Below, piece by piece: positions 26,031 through 34,603 of a stretch of 64,000 nt of DNA. The stretch spans positions 47,662 through 111,661 of the forward strand of contig CAIVAU010000119.1 of NCBI GenBank assembly GCA_903903925.1, given 5' to 3'. The position numbers were made by a program, and so were the translations under genes. How positions within the stretch are numbered: position 1 is the first letter of the stretch; each line of letters opens with the position of its first letter. Below the pieces are notes generated by a model. The model did not search any database. It was not told where the DNA came from and saw nothing but the letters and a program-made list of their open reading frames with translations. The DNA is from an uncultured cyanobacterium. GTDB lineage: Bacteria; Cyanobacteriota; Cyanobacteriia; Cyanobacteriales; Nostocaceae.

Positions 26031-26777
26031 TCAATCTTTAACAGTAGAGGCAAGAGCATCTTTTTGTAAACATTCTTTTACCTGAGTTTGTAGCCAATTT
26101 TCAAACAGTTCGTTTATTAATCGTTGCTGCATTGCTTCATCTAACAGAGCCGGCATAAACTTTTCTAACCGGACAATGACGATCCATTCTCCCAAACGGG
26201 CTGGTGGCAAAAGCTGACCTGCTTGACTTGAGGCGAGCATGTTTGCAAGAATGGGATGAGAGACTCCTAACTCCATGGGTCCAAGGATGCCGCCTGTTTG
26301 GGCTTCTGGCCCTTGAGAATACTCGCGGGCAAGGTCGCTAAAAGATTGTTCTCCTTCCTGAATTCGGAAGTAAAGTTCTTGGGCAATACCAATATCGTTG
26401 ACCCGAATGAGAGAATAAATCACCCGATCTAACTTTGCTTTACGTTGGATAAAGTACTGTTCTACCTTGTCTCCCCAAGTGCTTTTCTGGAAGCGTTCTA
26501 GTTTGATGTTACGTGTAGCTAAATAATCTAAGTATTGGCGTTCTAGCCCACGGGTGTCTAACCATGATTGCAGTTCTGCTTCAGAATTCAGCTTATGTTC
26601 TTGGTAGAACTGCTTATATACCTGTATAGTTTCTTCTTGTGTCAGGGGAAAATCAGCAAGGGCACGATCAATGATCACCTCCCGCGCTAACTGTGGTAGT
26701 ATTCCGTACTGCTTGAGTAGAGGAACAATTTCATCAGTCGTAATGGTGCGATCGCCTACTTTTAGAACTGTGGTCAT
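26031..26777 (-). CDS. PpiC-type peptidylprolyl isomerase
   Basis: This protein of 248 residues has a SurA-like helical N-terminus (about 1-110) and a parvulin domain (about 112-215): FRIQEGEQSFSDLAREYSQGP, then GGILGPMELGVSHP and LPPARLGEWIVIVRLEKF. No signal peptide is visible, so it is probably cytoplasmic. Relatives in cyanobacteria often lie next to peptide or haemolysin-type exporters. Here the neighbours are the convergent FGE-type gene and, upstream on the same strand, the cyanoexosortase operon. The substrate is unknown. Confidence 0.87.
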   Translation of the reverse strand: MTTVLKVGDRTITTDEIVPLLKQYGILPQLAREVIIDRALADFPLTQEETIQVYKQFYQEHKLNSEAELQSWLDTRGLERQYLDYLATRNIKLERFQKSTWGDKVEQYFIQRKAKLDRVIYSLIRVNDIGIAQELYFRIQEGEQSFSDLAREYSQGPEAQTGGILGPMELGVSHPILANMLASSQAGQLLPPARLGEWIVIVRLEKFMPALLDEAMQQRLINELFENWLQTQVKECLQKDALASTVKD

Positions 26778-27087
26778 AAACTGTTAAAAATTTAACTGAT
26801 CTGTTTACAAAAGAAGGGAGCAGGGAGCAGGGAGCAGGAAATAAAGAATCAGAAAAACTTTAGTTGTGGGAGTAGCGCCCACTTTAAAAAAAAGATGTGT
26901 TGCGAGACGCGCAAGCGCGAGAAACATTCGTGAGAAAAGTTCCAATCCCACGGCTTTAGTCGTGGGATTCCCTGCTCCCTGCTCCCTGCTCCCTGCTCCC
27001 TGCTCCCTCTGAAGGAGATTGCTCCCGCAGAAAACTAACTATATATGCTTCATCCTATCACTCAGCCAACTCTGGGTATGGTGATTG
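26778..27087 (-). repeat. Composite hairpin repeat, copy B (core 26813-27012)
   Basis: Read on the minus strand, this is STRR (GGAGCAG units), hairpin ATCCCACGACTAAAGCCGTGGGAT, TTGGAACTTTTCTC, TCTCGCGCTTGCGCGTCTCG, CAACACATCTTTTTTTT, AAAGTGGGCGCTACTCCCAC, then STRR (GCTCCCT units). The core closely matches copy C at 32917-33107 over its whole length, so the two are recent copies. The rest of this 310-bp gap (27013-27087) shows nothing. No gene is encoded. Confidence 0.88.
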
Positions 27088-27771
27088 CTAATTTAACCGT
27101 GCCCAAATAGTGGTACTCCACACCAAGATAAAGGCAACTCCACAGATTAAAGCCCCTAGATTCCACTTGACAGCATTTCTGAGCAATTCTTGACGGGTTT
27201 GATTTTCAGCAACTTTATATTGATTATTAATATTTTTTTGCATTTGCAAAATTTGTGTTAGCAACTGGCCTTTAACATCTTGAATATTTGTAAAGTCTGG
27301 TTTATCTTGATGGTTTAGGAAATGAAATATTTTTTCTAAATCTTGCTCAGTTTTTACTTGATTTAACATTTCTTTGATTTGCTGAATTTCGGCAAGCTTT
27401 TGAGATGACTGCTTAAGAACTTGTATCTGATTTTGCTGGTTAATTCGTAAAGTATTATTGATTCCTAAAGGCAGTAGTAATATAAATAATATTCCCACCA
27501 CCAAAGCAGCCCAAGATAAAAACTTCAGAAGATAAATTTCTATTTTTTCACGATAGTTGTTTCCGCCAACAAATACAAATATCAATCCTATTAAGGGTAC
27601 AGGTGCATGGTCTACTAACAACCCAATGGTCTGAAATTCCCAAACAGGATTAGTAAAGTGTAATGGAATAAATATATTCACGAAGTCAATGAAGGCTAGT
27701 AGCAATAAAGCATAACCTCCACAACGAACAGTAGAATTAGAACCCCAATGATATTGTTCAAGTTTATTCAT
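27088..27771 (-). CDS. HpsJ family membrane protein
   Basis: This 227-residue protein has about four transmembrane segments: about 18-36, 50-67, 85-105 and 200-220. Between the third and fourth is a long helical, Gln/Lys-rich region (about 110-195) with coiled-coil character. It fits the HpsJ-like family, first named in hormogonium polysaccharide secretion in Nostoc. Members also occur next to cyanoexosortase genes, as here. Its start overlaps the end of the exosortase-associated gene by 8 bp, which indicates translational coupling. It may help polysaccharide or protein export. Confidence 0.78.
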   Translation of the reverse strand: MNKLEQYHWGSNSTVRCGGYALLLLAFIDFVNIFIPLHFTNPVWEFQTIGLLVDHAPVPLIGLIFVFVGGNNYREKIEIYLLKFLSWAALVVGILFILLLPLGINNTLRINQQNQIQVLKQSSQKLAEIQQIKEMLNQVKTEQDLEKIFHFLNHQDKPDFTNIQDVKGQLLTQILQMQKNINNQYKVAENQTRQELLRNAVKWNLGALICGVAFILVWSTTIWARLN

Positions 27772-28453
27772 TTGATTTTTGATTTATTAATGGAAAGTGG
27801 GAACTCCACCAGTTATACCAAGGAAACCAAGCTTTTTCTAAAACTTGATAAGCCGATTTAGAATCACCGTTGTTTACTGGGGTAGATAAATTTGCTGATA
27901 GACAACGTCTATCTAAAAGACTTTCATTACCCAGTAACCAAACTTGTAAACGATTCAAGCTGATATCGTAACTGCGTCGGTTACGTAAAAATTGTTCTGT
28001 CGTTACTGTGCTACCACCACGGGCATTAATACAGCTCTTAAGATATGCTTTATTCTGATAAACAAACATTTCATAAAAACCTATTCCTTGCTTATAACGT
28101 AAATCTTGAAATAACTTTTCCGGAGGTAAATTAACTCCTACATATGTTTCAACATTACCTAATGTACCCACTATATACCGCATATCTATATCCAAGGGGA
28201 GACCATTTTGAGTATAGCGATAGTGTCTAGCTGCAATGATTGCTTCATACTTTCTTGGCTGTTGAATAACTATATTAGTTAATGGTTTACTTTCAGAGAT
28301 TTTTCCTTCAGTTAATGGGATGGTTTCAGGAAAAGTAAAGTCAGCAACTTGACGATTTGCTGCCTTTGTATCAAAACTTAATTTACCTATAGTAAAAAAA
28401 ACTCCCGCACAAGTTAGCAAAAGCAATTTATTTCGCATCTCTAGCCATTTCAT
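27764..28453 (-). CDS. Cyanoexosortase A system-associated protein
   Basis: This protein is 229 residues from the ATG at 28453. That start lies 9 bp after the exosortase gene ends, has GGAG upstream and gives an N-terminal membrane anchor (LLLLTCAGVFFTIGKLSF). A longer frame starting inside the exosortase gene is unlikely. The rest is a periplasmic domain with YRYTQNGLPLDIDMRYIVGT and CINARGGSTVTTEQF. This is the pattern of the small protein that accompanies cyanoexosortase A and is comparable to EpsI-like partners of other exosortases. It probably assists substrate processing. Confidence 0.82.
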   Translation of the reverse strand: MKWLEMRNKLLLLTCAGVFFTIGKLSFDTKAANRQVADFTFPETIPLTEGKISESKPLTNIVIQQPRKYEAIIAARHYRYTQNGLPLDIDMRYIVGTLGNVETYVGVNLPPEKLFQDLRYKQGIGFYEMFVYQNKAYLKSCINARGGSTVTTEQFLRNRRSYDISLNRLQVWLLGNESLLDRRCLSANLSTPVNNGDSKSAYQVLEKAWFPWYNWWSSHFPLINQKSNE

Positions 28454-28461
28454 TGCTTTGT

Positions 28462-29313
28462 TCACTCCGGCAGATTTTCTAATTCTGGCTTTTTTTGTTG
28501 GAGGTAAAAATAGCAGAAAAATCCAAAAGCGACAATAGAGATAGTGGAAAATATTTCTGTTCCAGGTGGTCCATGCCAATATTCAAATCCTTGGCGATTA
28601 TGAGATGCTACTAAAAGCGCCATCAATATTAGTCGAAATGTATTAATAGTAAATGCTAAGGTAATAGCTGTGATTACTACTAACACTTTTTTTCCTATAC
28701 TTAAGGATAGTACTACGATGACAATTAATGCTAATTGTAACAGTGTGACAATAGCACCCAAACCTGAACAGCCATCATATATTTCAATAGTTCCTGTAGG
28801 AAGAATTACATCTATCCCTTGACGGGATACATTAAATCCTAAATACCAAAAGATAAAGTTTGTGAATTTTGCAGCTAATTCACTGATATTTAAGTTCTGA
28901 GAAATTAAACTTTCTATTAAGTCTGGGAATAAGAGAATAAGTAAAAGTATAAATTCCTCTTTGTATTGCTTTAATCCTTTAATTCCAGATGCAATCAAAC
29001 TTAAACCTAGGAATGAAAGCAATGCGGATAGTTTAATATAAAATGATTCAAACCAAAATAAAGAGATACTTTTAAAAAGGATAGTAGTAATAATTAAAAA
29101 ACCAAATACACTAGAAAACACATCGCTTTCTGTGTTCAAAGTATGTCGTTTTTGCCATAAAAGATATACTATAGCAGCCCAAAACAAACTACTAATCGTC
29201 AGCTTGTCAAAATTACCGACGAGTTTCCAACTTAAGTCAAGATTAATTAGTCCTAAACCAATAGCGATCGCCCATAGCCAAAATTTTGAGTTACGCAATC
29301 TTTTTATTTCCAT
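28462..29313 (-). CDS. crtA: Cyanoexosortase A
   Basis: This 283-residue polytopic membrane protein belongs to the exosortase/archaeosortase transpeptidase family, which cleaves C-terminal PEP-CTERM-like signals. The catalytic residues are visible: Cys in EIYDGCSGLGAI, Arg in NTFRLILMAL and His in EYWHGPPGTE. About eight hydrophobic segments are present. The ATG at 29313 overlaps the upstream substrate gene by 10 bp (ATGGAAATAA), so translation is coupled. A longer start at 29358 is less likely. The crtA symbol here means cyanoexosortase A, not the carotenoid gene. Confidence 0.9.
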   Translation of the reverse strand: MEIKRLRNSKFWLWAIAIGLGLINLDLSWKLVGNFDKLTISSLFWAAIVYLLWQKRHTLNTESDVFSSVFGFLIITTILFKSISLFWFESFYIKLSALLSFLGLSLIASGIKGLKQYKEEFILLLILLFPDLIESLISQNLNISELAAKFTNFIFWYLGFNVSRQGIDVILPTGTIEIYDGCSGLGAIVTLLQLALIVIVVLSLSIGKKVLVVITAITLAFTINTFRLILMALLVASHNRQGFEYWHGPPGTEIFSTISIVAFGFFCYFYLQQKKPELENLPE

Positions 29314-30185
29314 TGCCCGAATCTTTTCTTCTTCAATACCTGAGTTACACTGCCACAACCAGCAAGAATGAGTATGCCGAGACTCGGTGAAAATTCGTAG
29401 GGAACTGTAGCAGTAACAGTTCCTAGAGTGAAAGTGGAACTACCTTGGTCAGTATCATCACCAAAAAAGAGATAATTTGCTGTGGTGTAGGGATTGTAAT
29501 TGGCTGGGAGAGCAGGTTGGCTAGTCGTAGGATTGAATATATAACTGCGTGTTGTTCCAGTTAAACTTTGAGAACCGTATGAGAGTGTATAATTATTGCC
29601 GTTAACCGTCAACGTGTAGTTTGTTGGAATACTTGTGTCATAAGATACTGATTCTCCTTGGGTGAAATCTGAATTCTGTGTAAAAATGCTACCAGATTTA
29701 AAGCCTAACTCTACCCCTTGTTTATTATTGCCAATCACAATTACACTGAAACCAGATCTATTGGACTGGCTGCTTTCGTTGGTGACTGCAACATTGAAAG
29801 AGATGCTAAAACCAGTGGAAGGGTCAAGTATGGGAAGATTCGGGCTCACAGGAGTTAAACCTTTAGACACACTATACGTGTCAGTAGAATAACCACTATA
29901 ACCAGTATTATTACCATTGAAATTGGTATTTAGAGTCACTCCACTATTTACCGTTTGACTAGTAGAAGGATTAGGGGTAGTGCAGCCGAGGGTGATAGGG
30001 CAAGAAGTAGATATTTGTCCATAAGTAAAGAAAGGACCATTTGGTGCAGCACCTGATTGATAAGGAGCTACACCTGAAGAGGCATCATATAAAGTCACTG
30101 ATGCCGCAGTGCTACGCTTGGCTAGTACAAGCAGCGTCAAGCCTACTACTACAGTGCTAGCAATTAATTTATTTTTTCTTGTCAT
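29304..30185 (-). CDS. Secreted protein with PEP-CTERM-like sorting signal, probable exosortase substrate
   Basis: This 293-residue protein has a signal peptide (MTRKNKLIASTVVVGLTLLVLA...STAAS). The extracellular domain is rich in Ser, Thr, Asn and Gly. The C-terminal tripartite signal is VPYEFSPSLGILILAGCGSV followed by LKKKRF, i.e. a P-x-EFSP motif, a hydrophobic helix and a basic tail. This is the cyanobacterial variant of PEP-CTERM. It is encoded directly upstream of, and overlapping, the cyanoexosortase gene, so it is the likely dedicated substrate. The function of the surface domain is unknown. Confidence 0.85.
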   Translation of the reverse strand: MTRKNKLIASTVVVGLTLLVLAKRSTAASVTLYDASSGVAPYQSGAAPNGPFFTYGQISTSCPITLGCTTPNPSTSQTVNSGVTLNTNFNGNNTGYSGYSTDTYSVSKGLTPVSPNLPILDPSTGFSISFNVAVTNESSQSNRSGFSVIVIGNNKQGVELGFKSGSIFTQNSDFTQGESVSYDTSIPTNYTLTVNGNNYTLSYGSQSLTGTTRSYIFNPTTSQPALPANYNPYTTANYLFFGDDTDQGSSTFTLGTVTATVPYEFSPSLGILILAGCGSVTQVLKKKRFGQWK

Positions 30186-30345
30186 TATTCCTGAGATATT
30201 TGCCCCTAAGTAGACGTTACTATTATTACTTCAGCTTTGACAAACGTCTAGACTAGTACCGCTTCGCGAAAGTCAAAAGTCAAAAGTAATATATATCAAG
30301 GCTTTTGGCTGTTTGAAATGGTTGCTTTATTTCCGCCGCGTTGTA

Positions 30346-30455
30346 CTAGTAGTCCGTGTCATTAATTTTGCTGGGTAGTGCGAGCCGGAAAGCTCGCTTC
30401 GTGAGCGAGACGCTCACACTACCAACCCGTCAAAACTAATGACATGGACTACTAG
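30346..30455. repeat. MITE-like element with near-perfect 25-bp inverted repeats
   Basis: The left arm (30346-30370, CTAGTAGTCCGTGTCATTAA...) and right arm (30431-30455) are complementary with two mismatches. Inside lies a second palindrome, 30375-30422, with GTAG/CTAC ends and GAGCCGGAAAGCTCGC. The terminal CTAG of the right arm gives the TAG stop codon of the ABC exporter gene (30452-30454). The inner palindrome is related to the one at 36181-36237. No transposase is present. Confidence 0.8.
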
Positions 30456-32176
30456 CTAAACTGCTGAGTATAAAATCCTGCATAACGACGATCAAGCGCT
30501 AGCAATTCTTGATGAGTCCCAGACTCTACAATTTGACCTTTTTCTAAAACTAAAATCCGATCGCAACGCCTAACTGTACTGAGGCGATGGGCAATAATAA
30601 ACACCGTTCGGTTCTGCATCAATCTTTCCAGCGCCTCCTGTACCAGTGCTTCGGACTCAGAATCAAGGGCAGATGTTGCTTCATCAAGAATTAAAATTCT
30701 TGGGTTGAGGAGAACAGCCCGTGCGATCGCGATTCTTTGCCGTTGTCCCCCAGACAAGTTCACCCCACGCTCACCTACCCAAGTGTGATAACCATCGGGC
30801 AGTTTCATAATAAACTGGTGAGCGTTAGCAATCTTAGCAGCTTTTTGAACAGCCTCCAGATCAAAAGAGTCTTGTCCAAAAGCAATATTTTGACCAATTG
30901 TTCCAGAAAACATTGTAGTTTCTTGGGGAACAATACCAATTTGTCGCCGCAGACTGTGAAGTGTCACATCTTGGATATCAACACCGTCAATTAAGATTTG
31001 ACCACCTTGGGGATCATAAAAGCGCGGTAGGAGATTGACAAAAGTTGTTTTCCCAGCACCGGAAGGACCGATCAGGGCGATCGCTTCTCCTGGCAATGCC
31101 AGTAAACTGATATCTTGTAGTACAGGTTCGTCACATTTGTAGGCAAAGGACACGTGGCGATATTCGACTTGACCGTCAACTGGAGGAAGGGCGATCGCAT
31201 GAGGTTTCTCTGTCACCGTCGCTTGAATTGCCAACAATTCAAAAACGCGGTCAACAGACGCTTCAGCCTCTTTAAACTCGTTATAGTTGTTAGTTGTGTG
31301 GCTGACGGGGTCAATCAACGATGCGGCTGCTGCAAGGTAACTGAAAAACTCCGCCACTGTCAAGTTATGTTGGGCGATTTGCCACGCACTCACAAACAGA
31401 AGCGATAAGAAACTCACCGCTTGCAAAAATCCCACTATGGGAATTTGAATTGCTTTCAGTTTTTGGGCAGAATATTTCGCTTGTAGGGTGCGTTCCGCCT
31501 CACGGCTAAATCTGGCAATTTCGTAATCTCCGGCTGCAAAAGCTTGTACGAGTCGGATACCGCTAAAAACCTCTGTCAGGATTGCTGACAAATCTGAGAC
31601 GCGATTTTGACTGTGACGAGAATACTTCTGTAACCGTTCGCCGAACCAGCCAATTAAAACACCCATCAGTGGTGCAACAATGACTGTCGTCAGGGTTAGT
31701 TGCCAATTGAGACAAATCATGTAGATTGGAATTGCTAGCAACTGCAAAGTGCAGGGGATAAAGTCGTGAAAGAGTTTATTCACCACTTCGCCAACACGGT
31801 CAATGTCTTCTGTGAGGCGGTAGGATAAATCACCTGCTTTTGCTGTTTCAAAGTAGCTGAGATTGAGCTTTTGGAGGTGGGCGTAGACTTGCTTACGTAG
31901 TGTAAAGGCGACTTGTAAAGCGGCTTTTGCCATGTAGATATCTTGCACCGACTGAAAAAAGCCTCTCGCCAGGAAGACTCCTGCACAGATTAAAGCGAGT
32001 TGGGCGATCGCCATGACATCACCCCGTCCAAAAGGAATCGCCAATTTACCCGCAAAATTGATCAGCGTTAATGTTGTCAGCACATATCCCAAAATGCCAA
32101 CAAATCCCTTGACAACGGTTTGCCATTGGGGTCGGATGTACGGTAGAAGTTGCCAGTAGTTCGAGCGCGTTTTCAA
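30452..32176 (-). CDS. ABC exporter, fused permease and ATPase (MsbA-like)
   Basis: This 574-residue half-transporter has a six-helix ABC transmembrane domain (about 15-305) and a nucleotide-binding domain (about 335-570): Walker A GPSGAGKTT, Q-loop VPQETTMFSG, signature LSGGQRQR, Walker B ILILDEATSALD and H-loop IIAHRLS. It would work as a homodimer in the cytoplasmic membrane and export lipids, glycolipids, peptides or drugs. In heterocystous cyanobacteria close relatives include HepA-like exporters, but nothing here fixes the substrate. The stop codon lies in the end of a repeat element. Confidence 0.9.
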   Translation of the reverse strand: MKTRSNYWQLLPYIRPQWQTVVKGFVGILGYVLTTLTLINFAGKLAIPFGRGDVMAIAQLALICAGVFLARGFFQSVQDIYMAKAALQVAFTLRKQVYAHLQKLNLSYFETAKAGDLSYRLTEDIDRVGEVVNKLFHDFIPCTLQLLAIPIYMICLNWQLTLTTVIVAPLMGVLIGWFGERLQKYSRHSQNRVSDLSAILTEVFSGIRLVQAFAAGDYEIARFSREAERTLQAKYSAQKLKAIQIPIVGFLQAVSFLSLLFVSAWQIAQHNLTVAEFFSYLAAAASLIDPVSHTTNNYNEFKEAEASVDRVFELLAIQATVTEKPHAIALPPVDGQVEYRHVSFAYKCDEPVLQDISLLALPGEAIALIGPSGAGKTTFVNLLPRFYDPQGGQILIDGVDIQDVTLHSLRRQIGIVPQETTMFSGTIGQNIAFGQDSFDLEAVQKAAKIANAHQFIMKLPDGYHTWVGERGVNLSGGQRQRIAIARAVLLNPRILILDEATSALDSESEALVQEALERLMQNRTVFIIAHRLSTVRRCDRILVLEKGQIVESGTHQELLALDRRYAGFYTQQFS

Positions 32177-32243
32177 GCTGAAACGTCCACAAAAATATTC
32201 TCCTTTGTTTGACGCTATCAGCTTTTGTCTAGTTTCAGCGAAG

Positions 32244-32846
32244 TTATCGTCTACTCTTATTTTCTTGAATTAGATGAATGATCGATGGAAGTAAAGAAAC
32301 GACTATAATTATACCAATAATTGGTAGCAAATACTTATCTACTTGTTCAGCCGGAAGGGATTTTCCTAAGAAAAATCCTAACAGGGTGATTCCGAATGTC
32401 CAAAGGAAGCCGCCGACTAAGTTATATGTCATGAATGTTCGGTAGTGCATAGCACCAATACCCGCCACTATCGGTGCAAAAGTCCGAACTATCGGGACAA
32501 ATCTTGCTAAGACTATCGTTTTCTTACCATACTTTTCGTAAAAATTTGCAGCTTGGATCAAATGTTTTTTACGAAATAACCACGAATCTTCTTTTTGAAA
32601 CAACCTCCGACCAAATTTATTTCCTGTCAGATAGCCTAGGTTATCACCCAGAACGGCACAGATAAAAGCACCAATGATCAGAGCCCAAATGTTCAGCAAT
32701 TTTTGAGATGCGACAAATCCAGCCGTGAACAGTAAACTATCTCCCGGAAGAAAAAAGCCAATGAGTAAGCCTGATTCAGCAAAGACAATTCCCCATACCC
32801 CAAGTAAGCCTAATGATTTAATTATTTGTGGTAAATCCAAATGCAT
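32244..32846 (-). CDS. DedA family membrane protein
   Basis: This 200-residue protein of the DedA/SNARE-associated (VTT) family has FFLPGDSLLFTAGF near residue 31, GDNLGYLTGNKFGRRLF near 66 and the signature ARFVPIVRTFAPIVAGIGAM near 114. Five to six hydrophobic segments are present. DedA proteins are lipid scramblase or flippase-like and affect membrane homeostasis. Length is typical. It lies upstream of the ABC exporter on the same strand, with 67 bp between them. Co-transcription is possible. Confidence 0.92.
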   Translation of the reverse strand: MHLDLPQIIKSLGLLGVWGIVFAESGLLIGFFLPGDSLLFTAGFVASQKLLNIWALIIGAFICAVLGDNLGYLTGNKFGRRLFQKEDSWLFRKKHLIQAANFYEKYGKKTIVLARFVPIVRTFAPIVAGIGAMHYRTFMTYNLVGGFLWTFGITLLGFFLGKSLPAEQVDKYLLPIIGIIIVVSLLPSIIHLIQENKSRR

Positions 32847-32916
32847 GAAATATCCTCTACAGTCAATCCTTAATAAAATATAAATTAAGATCGGATTTAC
32901 TTACAGCAATTTTTAG

Positions 32917-33107
32917 AGGGAGCAGGGAGCAGGAAAGCCCACAGCTTTAGTCGTGGGATTGGAACTTTTCTGACGGATGTTTCTCGCGCTTGCGCGTCTC
33001 GCAACACATCTTTTTTTCAAAGTGGGCGCTACTCCTACAACGCTCATTTTTCTGGCTTCTTTATTCCCTGCTCCCTGCTAAGAGCTCCCTGCTCCCTTCT
33101 TTTGTAA
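32917..33107 (+). repeat. Composite hairpin repeat, copy C
   Basis: It runs AGAGGGAGCAGGGAGCAGG, hairpin CCCACAGCTTTAGTCGTGGGAT, TGGAACTTTTCTGACGGATG, TCTCGCGCTTGCGCGTCTCG, CAACACATCTTTTTTTCAAA, GTGGGCGCTACTCC, then TTCTTTATTCCCTGCTCCC and an end CCCTTCTTTTGTAA. Copy B (26813-27012) is the same element inverted. Copy D (55926-56129) shares both flanks and the core. It lies between divergent DedA and MFS genes. Confidence 0.9.
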
Positions 33108-33132
33108 AAAAACCTATGGTTAAGAAATCATT

Positions 33133-34566
33133 ATGAGTATAAATGGCAACCCTGCAAATCCTTTTAGAAAGTGGTGGGCAATGTTGGGTGTGGGACTAGG
33201 TGTACTAATGTTTACTATAGACAGCAGTATTGTCAACATTGTTTTGCCGACTTTAGTGCAGGTATTTCATACAAGCTTTGCCACCATCCAATGGGTTGTC
33301 TTAAGCTACCTGCTGGTTGTGACTTCTCTAGTTTTAGGTGCAGCTCGACTGGGCGATATGATTGGCAAAAAACAGTTGTACGTAGGAGGATTAGTACTCT
33401 TTACCTTTAGTTCGGTACTCTGTGGACTTTCACCTGGGGTAGGCTGGCTGATTGGGTTTCGCGCACTGCAAGGACTGGGAGCAGTGATGATTTCGGGGCT
33501 GGGAGCAGCAATTATCACAGAGGTTTTTCCTCACTCTGAGCGAGGACGGGCGCTAGGTATTATCGGCGCGGTCGTCTCTCTAGGTATCTCCCTTGGTCCA
33601 ACAGTCGGGGGATTGTTGATTGGGCTTTCTGACTGGCGTGCCATCTTTTTGGTGAATCTACCGATAGGGATATTTGCTACCTTTGTCGTTGTCCGCAGTG
33701 TTCCACCAAGTGTGACTAACCCCATTAAACAAAAGTTTGATGTGCTAGGAGCATCAATTATGACTGTAACCTTGGTTTGCTTCGCCTTGGGTATGACAGA
33801 TGGACAAAATTATGGCTTCGGTAGTTCCAGAACACTGACCCTACTGGCGATCGCTACCCTTGGCTTCATAAGTTTTTTACGAGTCGAAGCCAAAATCAAA
33901 CAACCAATGCTCGACTTACATCTGTTTCGTAACTTGCAGTTTAGCCTCAGCTTGTTAACAGCTGTGCTGGTCTTCATCATAGTTTCCGGGGTGATTTTTA
34001 TCACTCCTTTCTTTCTCAAGTTAGTTCTCCACTATCCCATTCAAAAGGTGGGATTATTACTAGCAGTTTCGCCGGTGTTGGGTGGTATTGTCGCACCCTT
34101 TTCTGGATATTTGTCTGATCGGTTTGGAACACGTATCATCAGCCTCATTGGATTGCTACTGATGACGGTAGGCTGTTTTTCAATCAGTACCTTCAATACC
34201 CAGTTAACTGAACTTGACTATATTGTAAAAGTTGCACCCTTTGGCATTGGCTTGGGAATGTTTCAGTCACCCAACAATAGCGCCATTTTAGGTGAGGTTC
34301 CTCCAGAACGATTAGGCATTGCTTCTGGTTTGCTGTCTTTGTCCCGAACTTTCGGACAAATCACCGGAGTTGCGGTGATGGCGACTCTATTTGCAATTTT
34401 GACCCTTTCCTTTGCCCCGGCTGCTGACGTTACAGCTGCGCCTCCTGAAGCACTCGTGTTTGGCGTCCAAAAAACCTTTCAGATAGCAGCATTAGTCTTG
34501 TTTGTAGCAGCAGCATTGGTTGCTTTTCTCTGGAAAACGAAGCAGGATAAGGGTCAAAAACCATAA
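33133..34566 (+). CDS. MFS transporter, DHA2 (14-TM) drug:H+ antiporter type
   Basis: This 477-residue protein has 14 predicted hydrophobic segments. Motif A is seen in RLGDMIGKKQLYVGG. DHA2-family motifs near TM1 (FTIDSSIVNIVLPTL) and motif C in TM5 (GIIGAVVSLGISLGPTVGG) are present. The pattern is that of EmrB/QacA exporters. It is a cytoplasmic-membrane, proton-coupled exporter of unknown substrate. It is followed 37 bp later by an ABC-2 permease-type gene on the same strand. The start MSINGNPANPFRKWW fits the family. Confidence 0.92.
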   Translation: MSINGNPANPFRKWWAMLGVGLGVLMFTIDSSIVNIVLPTLVQVFHTSFATIQWVVLSYLLVVTSLVLGAARLGDMIGKKQLYVGGLVLFTFSSVLCGLSPGVGWLIGFRALQGLGAVMISGLGAAIITEVFPHSERGRALGIIGAVVSLGISLGPTVGGLLIGLSDWRAIFLVNLPIGIFATFVVVRSVPPSVTNPIKQKFDVLGASIMTVTLVCFALGMTDGQNYGFGSSRTLTLLAIATLGFISFLRVEAKIKQPMLDLHLFRNLQFSLSLLTAVLVFIIVSGVIFITPFFLKLVLHYPIQKVGLLLAVSPVLGGIVAPFSGYLSDRFGTRIISLIGLLLMTVGCFSISTFNTQLTELDYIVKVAPFGIGLGMFQSPNNSAILGEVPPERLGIASGLLSLSRTFGQITGVAVMATLFAILTLSFAPAADVTAAPPEALVFGVQKTFQIAALVLFVAAALVAFLWKTKQDKGQKP

Positions 34567-34603
34567 CATATAACTTATGGTCTATCACCTGTAATGTACC
34601 TGG

